Of a stretch of DNA of 64,000 bases, positions 32,697-42,623 are shown in pieces; within the stretch, counting starts at the first letter, position 1; every line of letters begins with the position of its first letter. This DNA comes from Nitrobacter sp051912485 (GTDB taxonomy: Bacteria > Pseudomonadota > Alphaproteobacteria > Rhizobiales > Xanthobacteraceae): NCBI RefSeq assembly GCF_051912485.1, contig NZ_CP196822.1, positions 744,001 through 808,000 of the forward strand. The letters are read 5' to 3'. The translations under genes and the position numbers were made by a program. Under the pieces are notes generated by a model. The model saw nothing but the letters and a program-made list of their open reading frames with translations. It was not told the DNA's origin and searched no databases.

Positions 32697-34015
32697 CCGG
32701 CCTCGACCGCAACCAGACTCCGAAGACGCGGCCGATGCAGCACAATCGCAGCGCATTGGTGGCGTCGCTGGATATTGGAACCAGCAAGATCGCCTGCATG
32801 ATCGCGCGGCTGAAGCCGAGCGCGCCGAACGACGCTCTGCGCGGACGAACCCACGCGGTCGAGCTGATCGGCTACAGCCAGATCCAGTCGCGTGGCATGA
32901 AGGCCGGCGCGGTGGCCGATCTCGCCCAATGCGAGCAGGCGGTGCGCCAGGCAGTGTCGCTGGCCGAGCAAATGGCAAAGGTTCGGGTCGAATCGGTGCT
33001 GCTGCCGGTATCGGCCGGGCGGCTGCAAGGACAGTTGATCGAAGCGGCGTCCGACATTCAGGGCGGCGCGGTCACGCCATCGGACATCAGCCGCGTCACC
33101 TCGACCGGCATGCATCACGCCACCGCTCCCGGACGCACCGTGCTCCATGCGCTGCCCGTCGGCTATTCGCTCGACGGCGTGAAGGGCATCCGCGATCCCC
33201 GTGGCATGGTGGCGCGCCGTTTCGGCGTCGACATGAATGTGGTGACCGCGGAGGCGACGGTCGCGAAAAACCTGATGCTGGCGGTCGAGCGCTGCCACCT
33301 CACCGTCGAAGCCATGGCGGCCAGCCCCTATGTGGCCGGCCTGTCCGTTCTGACCGACGACGAAGCCGATCTCGGCGCCGCGGTCGTAGAGATGGGAGCG
33401 GGAACCACGACGATCGCGATTTATTCGGCCGGCCGCTTCATTCATGCGAATGGTTTCGCCGTCGGCGGTCATCACGTCACGATGGATCTCGCCCGAGGGT
33501 TGGGTGCGTGCATTGCGGATGCCGAGCGAATCAAGACGTTATATGGCACGGTGCTGACGGGTGGGTCCGACGTACGCGAACTGATGACGGTTCCGGCAGC
33601 CGGAGACAGCGACAGTGACGCGCCTCAGGTCGTATCGCGCGCGACCATCGCAAACATCGTGCGTCAGCGCGTCGAGGAGATTTTTGAGATGGTCAGGGAC
33701 CGGCTCGCGGATTCCCCTTTCGCCGCCGAGCCGCGGGCGCGGGTTGTATTGAGCGGCGGCGCGTCGCAGCTCACCGGCGTTCCCGAACTCGCCACGCGCA
33801 TCCTCGGCCGCCCGGTCCGCATCGGTCGCCCGCTCGGGTTTGGCCGGCTACCCAACGAGGCCAAGAGCGCGTCGTTCGCGGTTCCTACCGGCCTGCTGGT
33901 GTATCCGCAATACGCACATCTCGAACATGTTGAGCCGCGGCACACGCGGCAGCTTCGCACAGGTACGGACGGTTATTTCGGAAAGGTCGGACGATGGCTC
34001 CGGGAGGGCTTCTGA
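32693..34015 (+). CDS. ftsA: Cell division protein FtsA
   Basis: A 440-residue actin-like ATPase that ties FtsZ to the membrane and recruits later proteins. DIGTSKIACMIARL (phosphate 1 loop), the 1C domain around GRTHAVELIGYSQIQSRGMKAGAV, GAGTTTIAIYSAGRFIHANGFAVGGHHVTMDLA, VVLSGGASQLTGVPELATRIL and a C-terminal amphipathic end FGKVGRWLREGF for membrane binding. Complete and of normal length. Confidence 0.97.
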   Translation: MTGLDRNQTPKTRPMQHNRSALVASLDIGTSKIACMIARLKPSAPNDALRGRTHAVELIGYSQIQSRGMKAGAVADLAQCEQAVRQAVSLAEQMAKVRVESVLLPVSAGRLQGQLIEAASDIQGGAVTPSDISRVTSTGMHHATAPGRTVLHALPVGYSLDGVKGIRDPRGMVARRFGVDMNVVTAEATVAKNLMLAVERCHLTVEAMAASPYVAGLSVLTDDEADLGAAVVEMGAGTTTIAIYSAGRFIHANGFAVGGHHVTMDLARGLGACIADAERIKTLYGTVLTGGSDVRELMTVPAAGDSDSDAPQVVSRATIANIVRQRVEEIFEMVRDRLADSPFAAEPRARVVLSGGASQLTGVPELATRILGRPVRIGRPLGFGRLPNEAKSASFAVPTGLLVYPQYAHLEHVEPRHTRQLRTGTDGYFGKVGRWLREGF

Positions 34016-34105
34016 TGAATTTTCCGCTGATTGCAGATTTCCATCAACTCCCGCGGTCGACGACCGTTGGCACAGCGACACCGCGCGCGTAATCGAGAGG
34101 CAACC

Positions 34106-35923
34106 ATGACCATCAATCTCAACGTTCCCGACATTCATGAGCTGAAGCCGCGGATTACCGTATTCGGCGTCGGCGGCGCTGGTGGCAACGCGGTCAACAA
34201 CATGATCACCGCCGGATTGCAGGGCGTTGATTTCGTGGTTGCCAACACCGATGCGCAGGCGCTGACCATGTCGAAGGCGCAGCGCATCATCCAGATGGGT
34301 ACGCAGGTGACGCAGGGTCTCGGCGCGGGCTCGCAGCCGGACGTCGGCGCGGCCGCGGCGCAGGAGGTCATCGACGAAATTCGCGATCATCTCTCAGGCG
34401 CGAACATGGTGTTCGTCACCGCGGGAATGGGCGGCGGCACCGGCACCGGAGCTGCGCCCGTGATCGCCAAGGCCGCGCGCGAGATGGGGATCCTGACCGT
34501 CGGCGTCGTCACCAAGCCGTTCCACTTCGAAGGCCAGCGCCGCATGCGCACCGCCGATTCCGGAATCGGCGAGCTGCACAAGGTGGTCGATACGCTGCTG
34601 ATCATTCCGAACCAGAACCTGTTCCGGGTCGCCAACGAAAAGACCACCTTCGCCGACGCCTTCGCGATGGCCGACCAGGTGCTCTATTCGGGCGTCGCCT
34701 GCATCACCGATCTGATGGTCAAGGAAGGCCTGATCAATCTCGACTTCGCCGACGTCCGCGCGGTGATGCGCGAGATGGGCAAGGCGATGATGGGCACCGG
34801 CGAAGCCTCCGGCGAGAAGCGCGCGCTCACCGCCGCCGAAGCCGCGATTGCCAATCCGTTGATCGACGACTCATCGATGAAGGGCGCCCGCGGCCTTCTG
34901 ATCTCGATCACAGGCGGCAAGGACTTGACGCTGTTCGAGGTCGACGAGGCTGCCACCCGCATTCGCGAGGAGGTCGATCAGGACGCGAATATCATTGTCG
35001 GCGCCACCTTCGACGAGAGCCTTGACGGCATCATCCGGGTATCGGTGGTCGCTACCGGCATCGACCAGAGCACGATTGCGCGCAACGCGGGCACGCCGGC
35101 CGCCAAACCGGTTTCTGCTGCGCCGGCCGCGCCGGCCACGATGGACACCCGTATGGCTGATTTGACCGCGAAGCTCCGGGAGGACCAGAAGCGTCAGGCT
35201 GCTCTGGCTGCTGGTCAAGCGCAGAAGGTGGCCGAGCAGCCGCGTCCAGTTGCTCAGGCCGTCCAGGCAGCTCAGCCTCCCGCGTCGGGCGCCAATGTCG
35301 AGCGTGCGGCGCTTGAGGCGATTGCCGCGGCGGTCGCCGAGCCGATACAGTCATCCGCTCCGGCTCCCGTCCAGCAGGCGTCTTACGGCGACGTCACCGT
35401 TCGGCCGATCGCGCAGAAGCCGACGCTGTTCCCGGATCATGATCCCGCACCGCGCGAAAGCCACGAGCCGCCGCCTCCGGAGAACTTCATCCCGCAGGCG
35501 GCCGAACGCGCGCCCCTCCGCGCACCGCGGATGCCGAGGATCGAGGAACTACCGATGCCCGCACAAAACGAAATCCGTCAGGCGAGGGGTGAGGCCGAAG
35601 GGGAACATCCGCAGAAGAGCCGGCTGTCGCTGTTACAGCGCCTCGCTAATGTCAGCCTCGGCCGCCGTGACCAGGACACCGAGCCTCCGATCGCGGCCAG
35701 AGCCTCGGGACCGGCAATGGCTCCGATGCCGCCATTGCCGGAGCGCCGGCCGCAACGCAGCGTCGCCGAGCAGATGGCGGGTAATGAACCGGTATCAGAG
35801 TATGCCAGGCGCCCAGCACCGCAAGGACTGGACGCCCACGGTCGTCCGGCCCCGGTCGCGCCCGCGCCACAAGGGGATGACCACCTGGATATCCCCGCTT
35901 TTCTGCGCCGCCAGGCCAACTGA
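34106..35923 (+). CDS. ftsZ: Cell division protein FtsZ
   Basis: A 605-residue tubulin-like GTPase forming the Z ring. The GTPase part spans about 10-325: VFGVGGAGGNAVNNMI, the tubulin signature G109-GGTGTG115, and MVFVTAG. A long, Pro/Ala/Gln-rich linker of some 260 residues follows, as usual in alphaproteobacteria, and the last residues LDIPAFLRRQAN are the conserved peptide that binds FtsA and other partners. GAGAGG lies before ATG 34106; the frame is open upstream to 34031. Confidence 0.98.
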   Translation: MTINLNVPDIHELKPRITVFGVGGAGGNAVNNMITAGLQGVDFVVANTDAQALTMSKAQRIIQMGTQVTQGLGAGSQPDVGAAAAQEVIDEIRDHLSGANMVFVTAGMGGGTGTGAAPVIAKAAREMGILTVGVVTKPFHFEGQRRMRTADSGIGELHKVVDTLLIIPNQNLFRVANEKTTFADAFAMADQVLYSGVACITDLMVKEGLINLDFADVRAVMREMGKAMMGTGEASGEKRALTAAEAAIANPLIDDSSMKGARGLLISITGGKDLTLFEVDEAATRIREEVDQDANIIVGATFDESLDGIIRVSVVATGIDQSTIARNAGTPAAKPVSAAPAAPATMDTRMADLTAKLREDQKRQAALAAGQAQKVAEQPRPVAQAVQAAQPPASGANVERAALEAIAAAVAEPIQSSAPAPVQQASYGDVTVRPIAQKPTLFPDHDPAPRESHEPPPPENFIPQAAERAPLRAPRMPRIEELPMPAQNEIRQARGEAEGEHPQKSRLSLLQRLANVSLGRRDQDTEPPIAARASGPAMAPMPPLPERRPQRSVAEQMAGNEPVSEYARRPAPQGLDAHGRPAPVAPAPQGDDHLDIPAFLRRQAN

Positions 35924-35945
35924 GATCTGTAATAATTCGAAATCG

Positions 35946-35982
35946 GAAGGGCTTCGGCGATTTGCCGGAGCCCTTCTTTTTT
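35946..35982 (+). terminator. Rho-independent terminator after ftsZ
   Basis: GAAGGGCT (35946-35953) pairs with AGCCCTTC (35969-35976), extended by CGGC/GCCG, over a 5-base loop and followed by TTTTTT. Ends the long dcw transcription unit. Confidence 0.92.
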
Positions 35983-36258
35983 CTTGATCTGATATATTAC
36001 TATTTGTTTGCAAGTGATTGCAGTTTAACAAAAAATTATGTGTTTAATGTTCCGATTTACGGTCGACCGGACCGGCAAATTTGGTCAACCGGCGGCGTGA
36101 TTGCGGCGGGCATGGGGTAACAATTGGTAAACAAGCGTGAATTGGCGCTCTTTGGGGCAACCGGTATGTTTTAGCAGTGACTTTGGGGATCACGAATCGA
36201 TTCGGCGCCTTTCAGGCGAGGAATTCGGCATTCGGGATGAGTCACTTGGGCATGGGTT
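35983..36258. other. Promoter region of lpxC
   Basis: No gene seen. AT-rich at 35995-36050, with a CtrA-like site at 36117-36131. Confidence 0.4.
36117..36131. promoter_or_regulatory. CtrA-like site before lpxC
   Basis: GTAA (36117-36120), CAATTGG, TAAA (36128-36131); on the minus strand this reads TTTACC-N5-TTAC. Seven bases separate the half-sites. It lies about 130 bases before the lpxC start. Confidence 0.4.
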
Positions 36259-37215
36259 ATGAAATTCAATCGCCAGACGACGCTTCGTTCGCGAGCCACC
36301 GTGACGGGTGTCGGCGTTCATTCCGGATCACCGGTCAGTCTGACCCTGGGGCCTGCTTCGATCGACGCAGGTTTTATTTTTGTCCGGAACGGCGCTGATG
36401 GAAATGACCGGCGGGTGCGAGCCGTCGCGAAATCCGTCACATCGACTGAATTCGCCACGGTGCTGGGGGACCAGCAGGGCCCGCTGGTTTCCACCGCCGA
36501 ACATGTTCTTGCTGCGTTGCGGGGCATCGGTGTCGATAACGCCACGATTGAAATCGACGGGCCTGAAGTGCCGATCATGGACGGCAGTTCGGCCGCATTC
36601 GTCGCCGCGATCGATCAGGCTGGCATTGTCGAGCAATCTGCGGCGCGCCGCTTCATTCAGGTGTTGAAGCCGGTGCGGGTAACGAGGGGCGATGCGTTCG
36701 GCGAACTGCGTCCATACGGACGCGGGTTCCGCGTTGAAGTCGAGATCGACTTCGCCAATCCGGTGATCGGCCGCCAAGAATATGCCGTCGACCTCAACCC
36801 CGAAAGTTTTCGTCGCGAAATCAGCCGCGCGCGCACCTTTGGCTGCATGAACGATGTCGCGAAGCTTTGGAGTGCAGGCTTCGCGCGGGGCGCGTCCTTT
36901 GAAAATTCCATGGTGTTCGACGACGAGCGCCTGTTGAATACCGGCGGCCTGCGCTACGCCGACGAGTGCGCGCGACACAAGGTGCTCGATGTGATCGGCG
37001 ATCTTGCGCTCGCAGGGATGCCGCTGATCGGCGACTATCGCTCGGTGCGCGGCGGGCACAAGCTCAACCATGCCGTGCTCACGGCCCTGATGGCCGATCG
37101 GACCGCCTGGCGAGTGGTCGAGGGCCAGCCGGCCTCGCGTCCGCGCAGTCAGGGCGAAGCGGTCGGCGGAATGGTGGGCGGCATGGTTGCGGCCTACGGT
37201 CCGAACGTGTCCTGA
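36259..37215 (+). CDS. lpxC: UDP-3-O-acyl-GlcNAc deacetylase LpxC
   Basis: A 318-residue zinc amidase performing the committed step of lipid A synthesis. N-terminal RSRATVTGVGVHSG, the zinc motif TAEH82VLAALRG, the specificity loop PEVPIMDGSSAAFV, RARTFGCM, and the second zinc region DECARHKVLDVIGDLALAG with GHKLNHAVLTALMA. Normal length, no deviation seen. Monocistronic with its own promoter region. Confidence 0.97.
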   Translation: MKFNRQTTLRSRATVTGVGVHSGSPVSLTLGPASIDAGFIFVRNGADGNDRRVRAVAKSVTSTEFATVLGDQQGPLVSTAEHVLAALRGIGVDNATIEIDGPEVPIMDGSSAAFVAAIDQAGIVEQSAARRFIQVLKPVRVTRGDAFGELRPYGRGFRVEVEIDFANPVIGRQEYAVDLNPESFRREISRARTFGCMNDVAKLWSAGFARGASFENSMVFDDERLLNTGGLRYADECARHKVLDVIGDLALAGMPLIGDYRSVRGGHKLNHAVLTALMADRTAWRVVEGQPASRPRSQGEAVGGMVGGMVAAYGPNVS

Positions 37216-37608
37216 TCCGCGGGGGCACGGAATTATCCTCCGACCCATACGCCTGACGCGCGCTTTGCACTGTCCGGTTGCGTTTTATCGCCGCGGTTGC
37301 CGGAGCCACTCCCTCGGTCGTCTCTGAGCGTTTCGCCTTAATCCCGGCGAAATACCTGCGTACCCGGTTGGTTAGTGGATTTGTTTCGGCTATAGCGTTT
37401 TTGAGCGAAGCGGATACCGGTTCGCGTCAAGAAAACGCATCAAAACAAGAAGCTGGAGCCGGGCTTTGATTCATCGAGGCCGGAATAGCTCCAGAACGGG
37501 TTCGCGGTCGAGAGACAGCGTGCCACGGGGTTTGGTTGGCGGGTTTGGTTGGTTATCGTGCCTGGGGCGGCATCGGTCACAGCATCACGGACGTCAGGTT
37601 TTTCATCG
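37216..37608. other. Region between lpxC and bamD
   Basis: No gene seen. Contains a palindromic element at 37395-37438 and the start region of bamD. Confidence 0.4.
37395..37438. repeat. Dispersed palindromic element (GCGTTTT arms)
   Basis: GCGTTTTT and AAAACGC arms enclose GAGCGAAGCGGATACCGGTT. The core resembles those of the elements at 13479, 57849 and 57914, although the arms differ. Confidence 0.6.
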
Positions 37609-38523
37609 ATGTTAGCTAAGCGTATGGCGCTCGGACGGATCGCGTCGACGGATCGCACCGGTCTCCTCGATCGGCTCGGCCGTAAACTACGGCTCGTCGT
37701 CGGTCTCGCGGTTTTGGGGGCGACCCTGAGCGGCTGCGGGACGGGCGCGCTGTGGGACAAGTTCATGGCGAAGGACGAACAGACCTTCAGCGATGAACCG
37801 GCGGACAAGCTCTACAATGAGGGCTTGTTCCTGATGAACAATCAGCGTGACCTCAAGGCTGCGACGAAGAAGTTCGACGAGGTCGACCGCGAGCACCCGT
37901 ATTCGGAATGGGCGCGGAAGTCGCTCCTGATGTCGGCCTACGCATCTTATCAGGCCGGCGACTATGATACCTGCATCGGCTCGGCATCGCGCTACGTTAC
38001 GCTGCATCCCGGCAGTTCCGACGCCGCCTATGCGCAATACCTGATCGCGGCCTCGAACTACGACCAGATTCCGGATATCTCGCGCGACCAGGCCCGTACA
38101 GAGAAGGCGATGGCCTCGCTTGAGGAGGTGATCCGCAAATATCCGACGTCCGAATATGCCGGCGAAGCCAAGAAAAAGCTCGAGGGCGCCCGCGATCAGC
38201 TCGCCGGCAAGGAGATGGCGATCGGCCGCTACTACATGGAGCGGCGCGACTACACCGGCGCCATCAACCGCTTCAAGACCGTCGTGACCCGCTACCAGAC
38301 CACGCGACACGTCGAGGAGGCGCTGGCGCGGCTGACCGAGGCCTATATGGCGATCGGAATTGTCGGCGAGGCGCAGACCGCCGCGGCCGTGCTTGGCCAC
38401 AACTTCCCAGACAGCCGCTGGTATAAGGACGCCTACAATCTCGTGAAGTCGGGCGGGAGCGAGCCGAGCGAGAATCGGGGCTCCTGGATCAGCAAGGCGT
38501 TCAGGAAGATGGGACTCGGCTAG
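37609..38523 (+). CDS. bamD: Outer membrane assembly lipoprotein BamD
   Basis: A 304-residue lipoprotein of the BAM complex, which folds outer-membrane proteins. A positively charged leader and hydrophobic stretch (LRLVVGLAVLGATLSGC) end in the lipobox L-S-G-C. Five TPR-like units follow (e.g. LYNEGLFLMNNQRDLKAATKKF; MEAxx-like MERRDYTGAINRFKTVV). ATG 37609 gives a normal signal length; the frame is open back to 37549. Stop is followed directly by repeat hairpins. Confidence 0.94.
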   Translation: MLAKRMALGRIASTDRTGLLDRLGRKLRLVVGLAVLGATLSGCGTGALWDKFMAKDEQTFSDEPADKLYNEGLFLMNNQRDLKAATKKFDEVDREHPYSEWARKSLLMSAYASYQAGDYDTCIGSASRYVTLHPGSSDAAYAQYLIAASNYDQIPDISRDQARTEKAMASLEEVIRKYPTSEYAGEAKKKLEGARDQLAGKEMAIGRYYMERRDYTGAINRFKTVVTRYQTTRHVEEALARLTEAYMAIGIVGEAQTAAAVLGHNFPDSRWYKDAYNLVKSGGSEPSENRGSWISKAFRKMGLG

Positions 38524-38566
38524 TGTCCCGATTCCGAAGTTCGCATATCCTCGCAGCTCTATGATT

Positions 38567-38643
38567 CTAGTGGGGTTTGGGTTCAGAAGTTCGCTTGACG
38601 GACTCGGTTGGCAATGAAGGGAACTTCTGAACCACCACACTAG
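38567..38643. repeat. Dispersed hairpin element after bamD
   Basis: CTAGTGGGGTTTGGGTTCAGAAGTTC (in parts, 38567-38592) pairs with GAACTTCTGAACC and ACCACACTAG (38621-38643). Just before it, at 38521-38544, stands TAGTGTCCCGATTCCGAAGTTCGC in parts, related to the element after ftsI. GAACTTCTGAACC also appears after murJ (61753-61765). Confidence 0.65.
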
Positions 38644-38739
38644 TCCGCTTGGCTGGTTTCCTGATTCGGAGTTCGCTAGACTTTATGCCACGCTCCTCAG
38701 CGAATCTCTGAACGACACTTTGGCAGGAACCGGTTTCCG

Positions 38740-40425
38740 ATGCTTGCGCGCCTTTCGATCCGCGACATCGTCCTGATCGAGCGGCTCGATATCGAGTTCG
38801 CCTCCGGCCTTGCGGTGCTGACCGGCGAAACCGGCGCGGGAAAATCCATTCTGCTCGATGCCTTCGCGCTGGCGCTCGGCGGTCGCGGTGACGCCGGGCT
38901 GGTCCGCCACGGCGCGGAGCAGGGACAGGTTACCGCCACCTTCGATATTCCAGAAAACCATCCGGCCGGCGCGATCCTCGCCGCCAACGACATTGACGGC
39001 TCTATTTCTGAAGGTTCGGGCGAGATGATCTTGCGCCGGGTGCAGCTCGCCGATGGCCGCACCCGCGCCTTCATCAACGACCAGGCGATCAGCGTGCAGA
39101 CGTTGAAGGCGGTCGGCGCTGCGTTGGTGGAAATTCACGGCCAGCACGACGAGCGGGCGCTGGTCGATGCTTCGACCCACCGACGGCTGCTCGATGCCTC
39201 TGCCGGGCTGGAGACCGATGCCGCCGCGCTTGAGGTGCTGTGGGAGGCCCGCCGCAGCGCTCGTGCGGCGCTCGACGATCACCGTGCCGGCATGGAGCGC
39301 GCCGCGCGCGAGGCTGACTATCTGCGCCATGCTTCCGACGAGTTAAGACAGCTCGCCCCGCAGGACGGAGAAGAAACTGCGCTTGCCGAACGCCGGACCA
39401 CGATGATGGCCGGCGAGAAGATCGCGGCCGACCTGCGCGAGGCGCAGGACGCCGTCAGCGGCAACGGTTCGTCGGTGAGCGTGCTGGCGGCGGCGGTGCG
39501 GCGGTTGGAACGGCGGGCCGCGAATTCGCCGCAACTGGTCGAGCCGGCGGTCAGGGCCATTGATGCCGCCATCAACGCGCTGGAGGAGGCGGACCAGCAT
39601 CTCGCGGCGGCGCTCGTTGCCGCCGATTTCGACCCGGCTGAACTGGAGCACATCGAGGAACGGCTGTTCGCGCTGCGCGCGGCGTCACGCAAATATGCGA
39701 CGCCGGTGGACGGGCTCGCGGCGCTCGCCGCGAAATACGCCGCCGACGTCGCGCTGATCGACGCCGGCGCGGATCGACTGAAAGTTCTGGAGAAGGACGC
39801 GACCGAAGCCGACAAGCGCTATGCGGCGGCAGCCGCAAAACTTTCCACAGCGCGCATCAAGGCCGCGGAAAAACTCGACAAGGCAGTCAACGCAGAGCTT
39901 GCGCCGCTGAAGCTCGAGCGCGCGACATTCACCACGCACATCGAGTCGGATCCGGCATCGCCGGGACCGCAAGGCTTCGATCGTGTCGAGTTCTGGGTGC
40001 AGACCAATCCGGGCACCCGGCCGGGGCCGCTGATGAAGGTCGCCTCCGGCGGCGAACTGTCGCGCTTCCTGCTGGCGCTGAAGGTGGTGTTATCTGACAA
40101 AGGCTCCGCGCCGACGCTGGTGTTCGACGAGATCGACACCGGGGTCGGCGGCGCGGTGGCGGACGCCATAGGCGCGCGGCTGGCGCGGCTCGCCCGCAAG
40201 GTGCAGGTGATGGCGGTGACGCACGCGCCGCAGGTCGCGGTGCGCGCCGACCAGCATCTGCTCATTTCAAAGGACGCGCTTGATCGCGGCAAGCGCGTCG
40301 CCACCCGCGTCGCGACGCTGGCTGAGGATCACCGCCGCGACGAGATCGCTCGGATGCTCGCTGGTGCGGAGATCACGGCGGAGGCCCGCGCCGCCGCGGA
40401 CCGGCTGCTGAAGGCGGCGGGGTGA
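38740..40425 (+). CDS. recN: DNA repair protein RecN
   Basis: A 561-residue SMC-like ATPase acting early in double-strand break repair. N-terminal MLARLSIRDIVLIERL with Walker A T28-GETGAGKS, the conserved EIHGQHDERALVD, a central coiled coil (about 200-340), and the C-terminal ATPase half with ASGGELSRFLLALK and LVFDEIDTGVGG (Walker B). Complete. The ligA gene starts 6 bases after its stop, so the two are probably cotranscribed. Confidence 0.97.
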   Translation: MLARLSIRDIVLIERLDIEFASGLAVLTGETGAGKSILLDAFALALGGRGDAGLVRHGAEQGQVTATFDIPENHPAGAILAANDIDGSISEGSGEMILRRVQLADGRTRAFINDQAISVQTLKAVGAALVEIHGQHDERALVDASTHRRLLDASAGLETDAAALEVLWEARRSARAALDDHRAGMERAAREADYLRHASDELRQLAPQDGEETALAERRTTMMAGEKIAADLREAQDAVSGNGSSVSVLAAAVRRLERRAANSPQLVEPAVRAIDAAINALEEADQHLAAALVAADFDPAELEHIEERLFALRAASRKYATPVDGLAALAAKYAADVALIDAGADRLKVLEKDATEADKRYAAAAAKLSTARIKAAEKLDKAVNAELAPLKLERATFTTHIESDPASPGPQGFDRVEFWVQTNPGTRPGPLMKVASGGELSRFLLALKVVLSDKGSAPTLVFDEIDTGVGGAVADAIGARLARLARKVQVMAVTHAPQVAVRADQHLLISKDALDRGKRVATRVATLAEDHRRDEIARMLAGAEITAEARAAADRLLKAAG

Positions 40426-40431
40426 GTCGCT

Positions 40432-42579
40432 ATGGCGGCAAAGCCCAGAACGTCGCCTGTCATCGCTTCCCTCACAAAGGCGCAGGCGAAGATCGAGCAC
40501 AAGCGCCTCGCGCTGGAGATCGAAGCGCACAACGAGCGCTATTACCAGAAGGACGCGCCGACGGTGTCGGACGCCGCATACGACGCGCTGCGGCAGCGGC
40601 TTGAAGCGATCGAGGCGCGCTTTCCCGATCTGATCACGGCTAATTCGCCGACCCAGACTGTCGGCGCAGCGCCCGCCCGCGGTTTTGCGAAAGTGCAGCA
40701 CGCGGTGCCGATGCTGTCGCTCGGCAACGCCTTCAGCGACGAGGACGTCGCCGAATTCGTCGAACGCATCCAGCGTTTCCTGAAACTCGACGCGGACGAC
40801 ATTCCCGCCATTGTCGCTGAGCCGAAGATCGACGGGTTGTCGCTGTCGCTGCGCTATGAGCATGGCGAATTGGTGCGCGCAGCCACACGCGGCGACGGCT
40901 TTACCGGCGAGGACGTCACCGCCAATGTGCGCACCATCAAGGACGTGCCGCACAGGCTGAAAGGCCGCGCCATTCCCGCCACCTGCGAGCTGCGCGGCGA
41001 GGTTTATATGCTCAAGACCGACTTTCTCGCGCTGAATAAAAAGCAGGAAGAGGCCGGCGACACTGTGTTCGCCAACCCGCGCAACTCGGCGGCCGGCTCG
41101 CTACGCCAGAAGGATGTCGCGACCACCGCATCGCGGCCCTTGAAATTCTTCGCCTATGCATGGGGGGAAATGACGGATCGGCCCGCCGACACCCAATACG
41201 ACATGCTGGAGTGGCTCAGGAGTGCCGGCTTCGTTGTCAATCCACTGATCGAATTGTGCAGCAGCGTCGAAGAGGTGCTGGCGTTCTATCGCCGGATCGG
41301 CGAGCGGCGCGCCTCGCTCGGCTACGACATCGACGGCGTCGTCTACAAGGTCAACCGGCTCGACTGGCAGGAGCGCCTCGGCTTCGTGTCGCGTTCGCCG
41401 CGCTGGGCCATCGCGCACAAGTTCGCTGCCGAGCAGGCGACCACAGTGCTCAACGGCATCGACATCCAGGTCGGCCGCACCGGCGCGTTGACGCCGGTGG
41501 CGCGGCTCGAGCCAGTCACCGTCGGCGGCGTGGTGGTGCAGAACGCTACGCTGCACAACGAGGATTACATCAAAGGCATCGGCAATGACGGGCAACCGAT
41601 CCGCGATGGCGTCGATCTCCGCATCGGCGACACCGTGGTGGTGCAGCGCGCCGGCGATGTGATCCCGCAAGTGGTGAGCGTGGTGATGGATAAGCCGCGC
41701 GGCAAGCACAAGTATAAGTTCCCCGACACTTGCCCGATCTGCGGCAGTCATGCCGTGCGCGAGGAGGGCGAAGCGGTGCGCCGTTGCACCGGCGCGCTGA
41801 TCTGCCCGGCGCAAGCGGTGGAGCGGCTCAAGCATTTCGTCTCGCGCCTCGCCTTCGATATCGACGGCCTCGGCGAGAAGCAGATCCAGGAATTCTATGA
41901 CGAGGGCCTCATCATGCATCCCGTCGACATCTTCACGCTGCAGAAGCGCGACGCGCGCGCGGTGAAGAAGCTCAGGGATCGCGACGGGTATGGCGAGACC
42001 TCGGTGCGCAACCTTTTCGCTGCCATTGATGCCCGCCGCAAGATCGAACTGAACCGCCTGATCTTTGCGCTCGGCATCCGTCATGTCGGTGAGGGTAACG
42101 CCAAACTGCTGGCGCGACATTACGGCGGTATCGAGAGTTTCCGCGCGGCCATGGCGGAAGCGGCAGCGGCGCAGATGGAGGAGGGCAATGAGTCCGAGGC
42201 CTATGCCGATCTCAACAACATCGCCGGCGTCGGCGAGATCGTTGCCGACGCGGTGGTCGAATTCTTTGCCGAGAAGCGCAATGTCAAGGCGCTGAACGAA
42301 CTGCTCGAGGAGATCGAGGTGCTTCCGGTCGCGCAGGCGCGCAGCGACTCGGCGGTGGCCGGCAAGACCGTGGTGTTCACGGGCTCGCTGGAAAAATTCA
42401 CTCGCGACGAGGCCAAGGCCTCGGCTGAGCGCATGGGCGCGAAGGTCTCGGGCTCGGTGTCGAAGAAGACCGATCTCGTCGTCGCGGGCCCCGGCGCGGG
42501 ATCGAAGCTTAAGGATGCCGAGAAGTTTGGCGTAAAGGTGATCTCCGAGGACGACTGGCTGAAGCTGATCGAGGGGTAG
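40432..42579 (+). CDS. ligA: NAD-dependent DNA ligase LigA
   Basis: A 715-residue ligase for replication and repair. Domain Ia with YYQKDAPTVSDAAYD, adenylation domain with the AMP-accepting K132 in EPKIDGLS, OB fold (GRTGALTPVARLEPV), Cys4 zinc finger (CPICGSHAV ... CTGALICPAQ), HhH repeats (FALGIRHVGEGNA; NIAGVGEIVADAV) and a C-terminal BRCT domain (AGKTVVFTGSLEKFTRDEAK). All parts present. Convergent with the next gene, 44 bases apart. Confidence 0.98.
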   Translation: MAAKPRTSPVIASLTKAQAKIEHKRLALEIEAHNERYYQKDAPTVSDAAYDALRQRLEAIEARFPDLITANSPTQTVGAAPARGFAKVQHAVPMLSLGNAFSDEDVAEFVERIQRFLKLDADDIPAIVAEPKIDGLSLSLRYEHGELVRAATRGDGFTGEDVTANVRTIKDVPHRLKGRAIPATCELRGEVYMLKTDFLALNKKQEEAGDTVFANPRNSAAGSLRQKDVATTASRPLKFFAYAWGEMTDRPADTQYDMLEWLRSAGFVVNPLIELCSSVEEVLAFYRRIGERRASLGYDIDGVVYKVNRLDWQERLGFVSRSPRWAIAHKFAAEQATTVLNGIDIQVGRTGALTPVARLEPVTVGGVVVQNATLHNEDYIKGIGNDGQPIRDGVDLRIGDTVVVQRAGDVIPQVVSVVMDKPRGKHKYKFPDTCPICGSHAVREEGEAVRRCTGALICPAQAVERLKHFVSRLAFDIDGLGEKQIQEFYDEGLIMHPVDIFTLQKRDARAVKKLRDRDGYGETSVRNLFAAIDARRKIELNRLIFALGIRHVGEGNAKLLARHYGGIESFRAAMAEAAAAQMEEGNESEAYADLNNIAGVGEIVADAVVEFFAEKRNVKALNELLEEIEVLPVAQARSDSAVAGKTVVFTGSLEKFTRDEAKASAERMGAKVSGSVSKKTDLVVAGPGAGSKLKDAEKFGVKVISEDDWLKLIEG

Positions 42580-42623
42580 GGCGTTCGCAAGTTGGATGCG
42601 TCGGGAATGGAATAGCAGACCGC

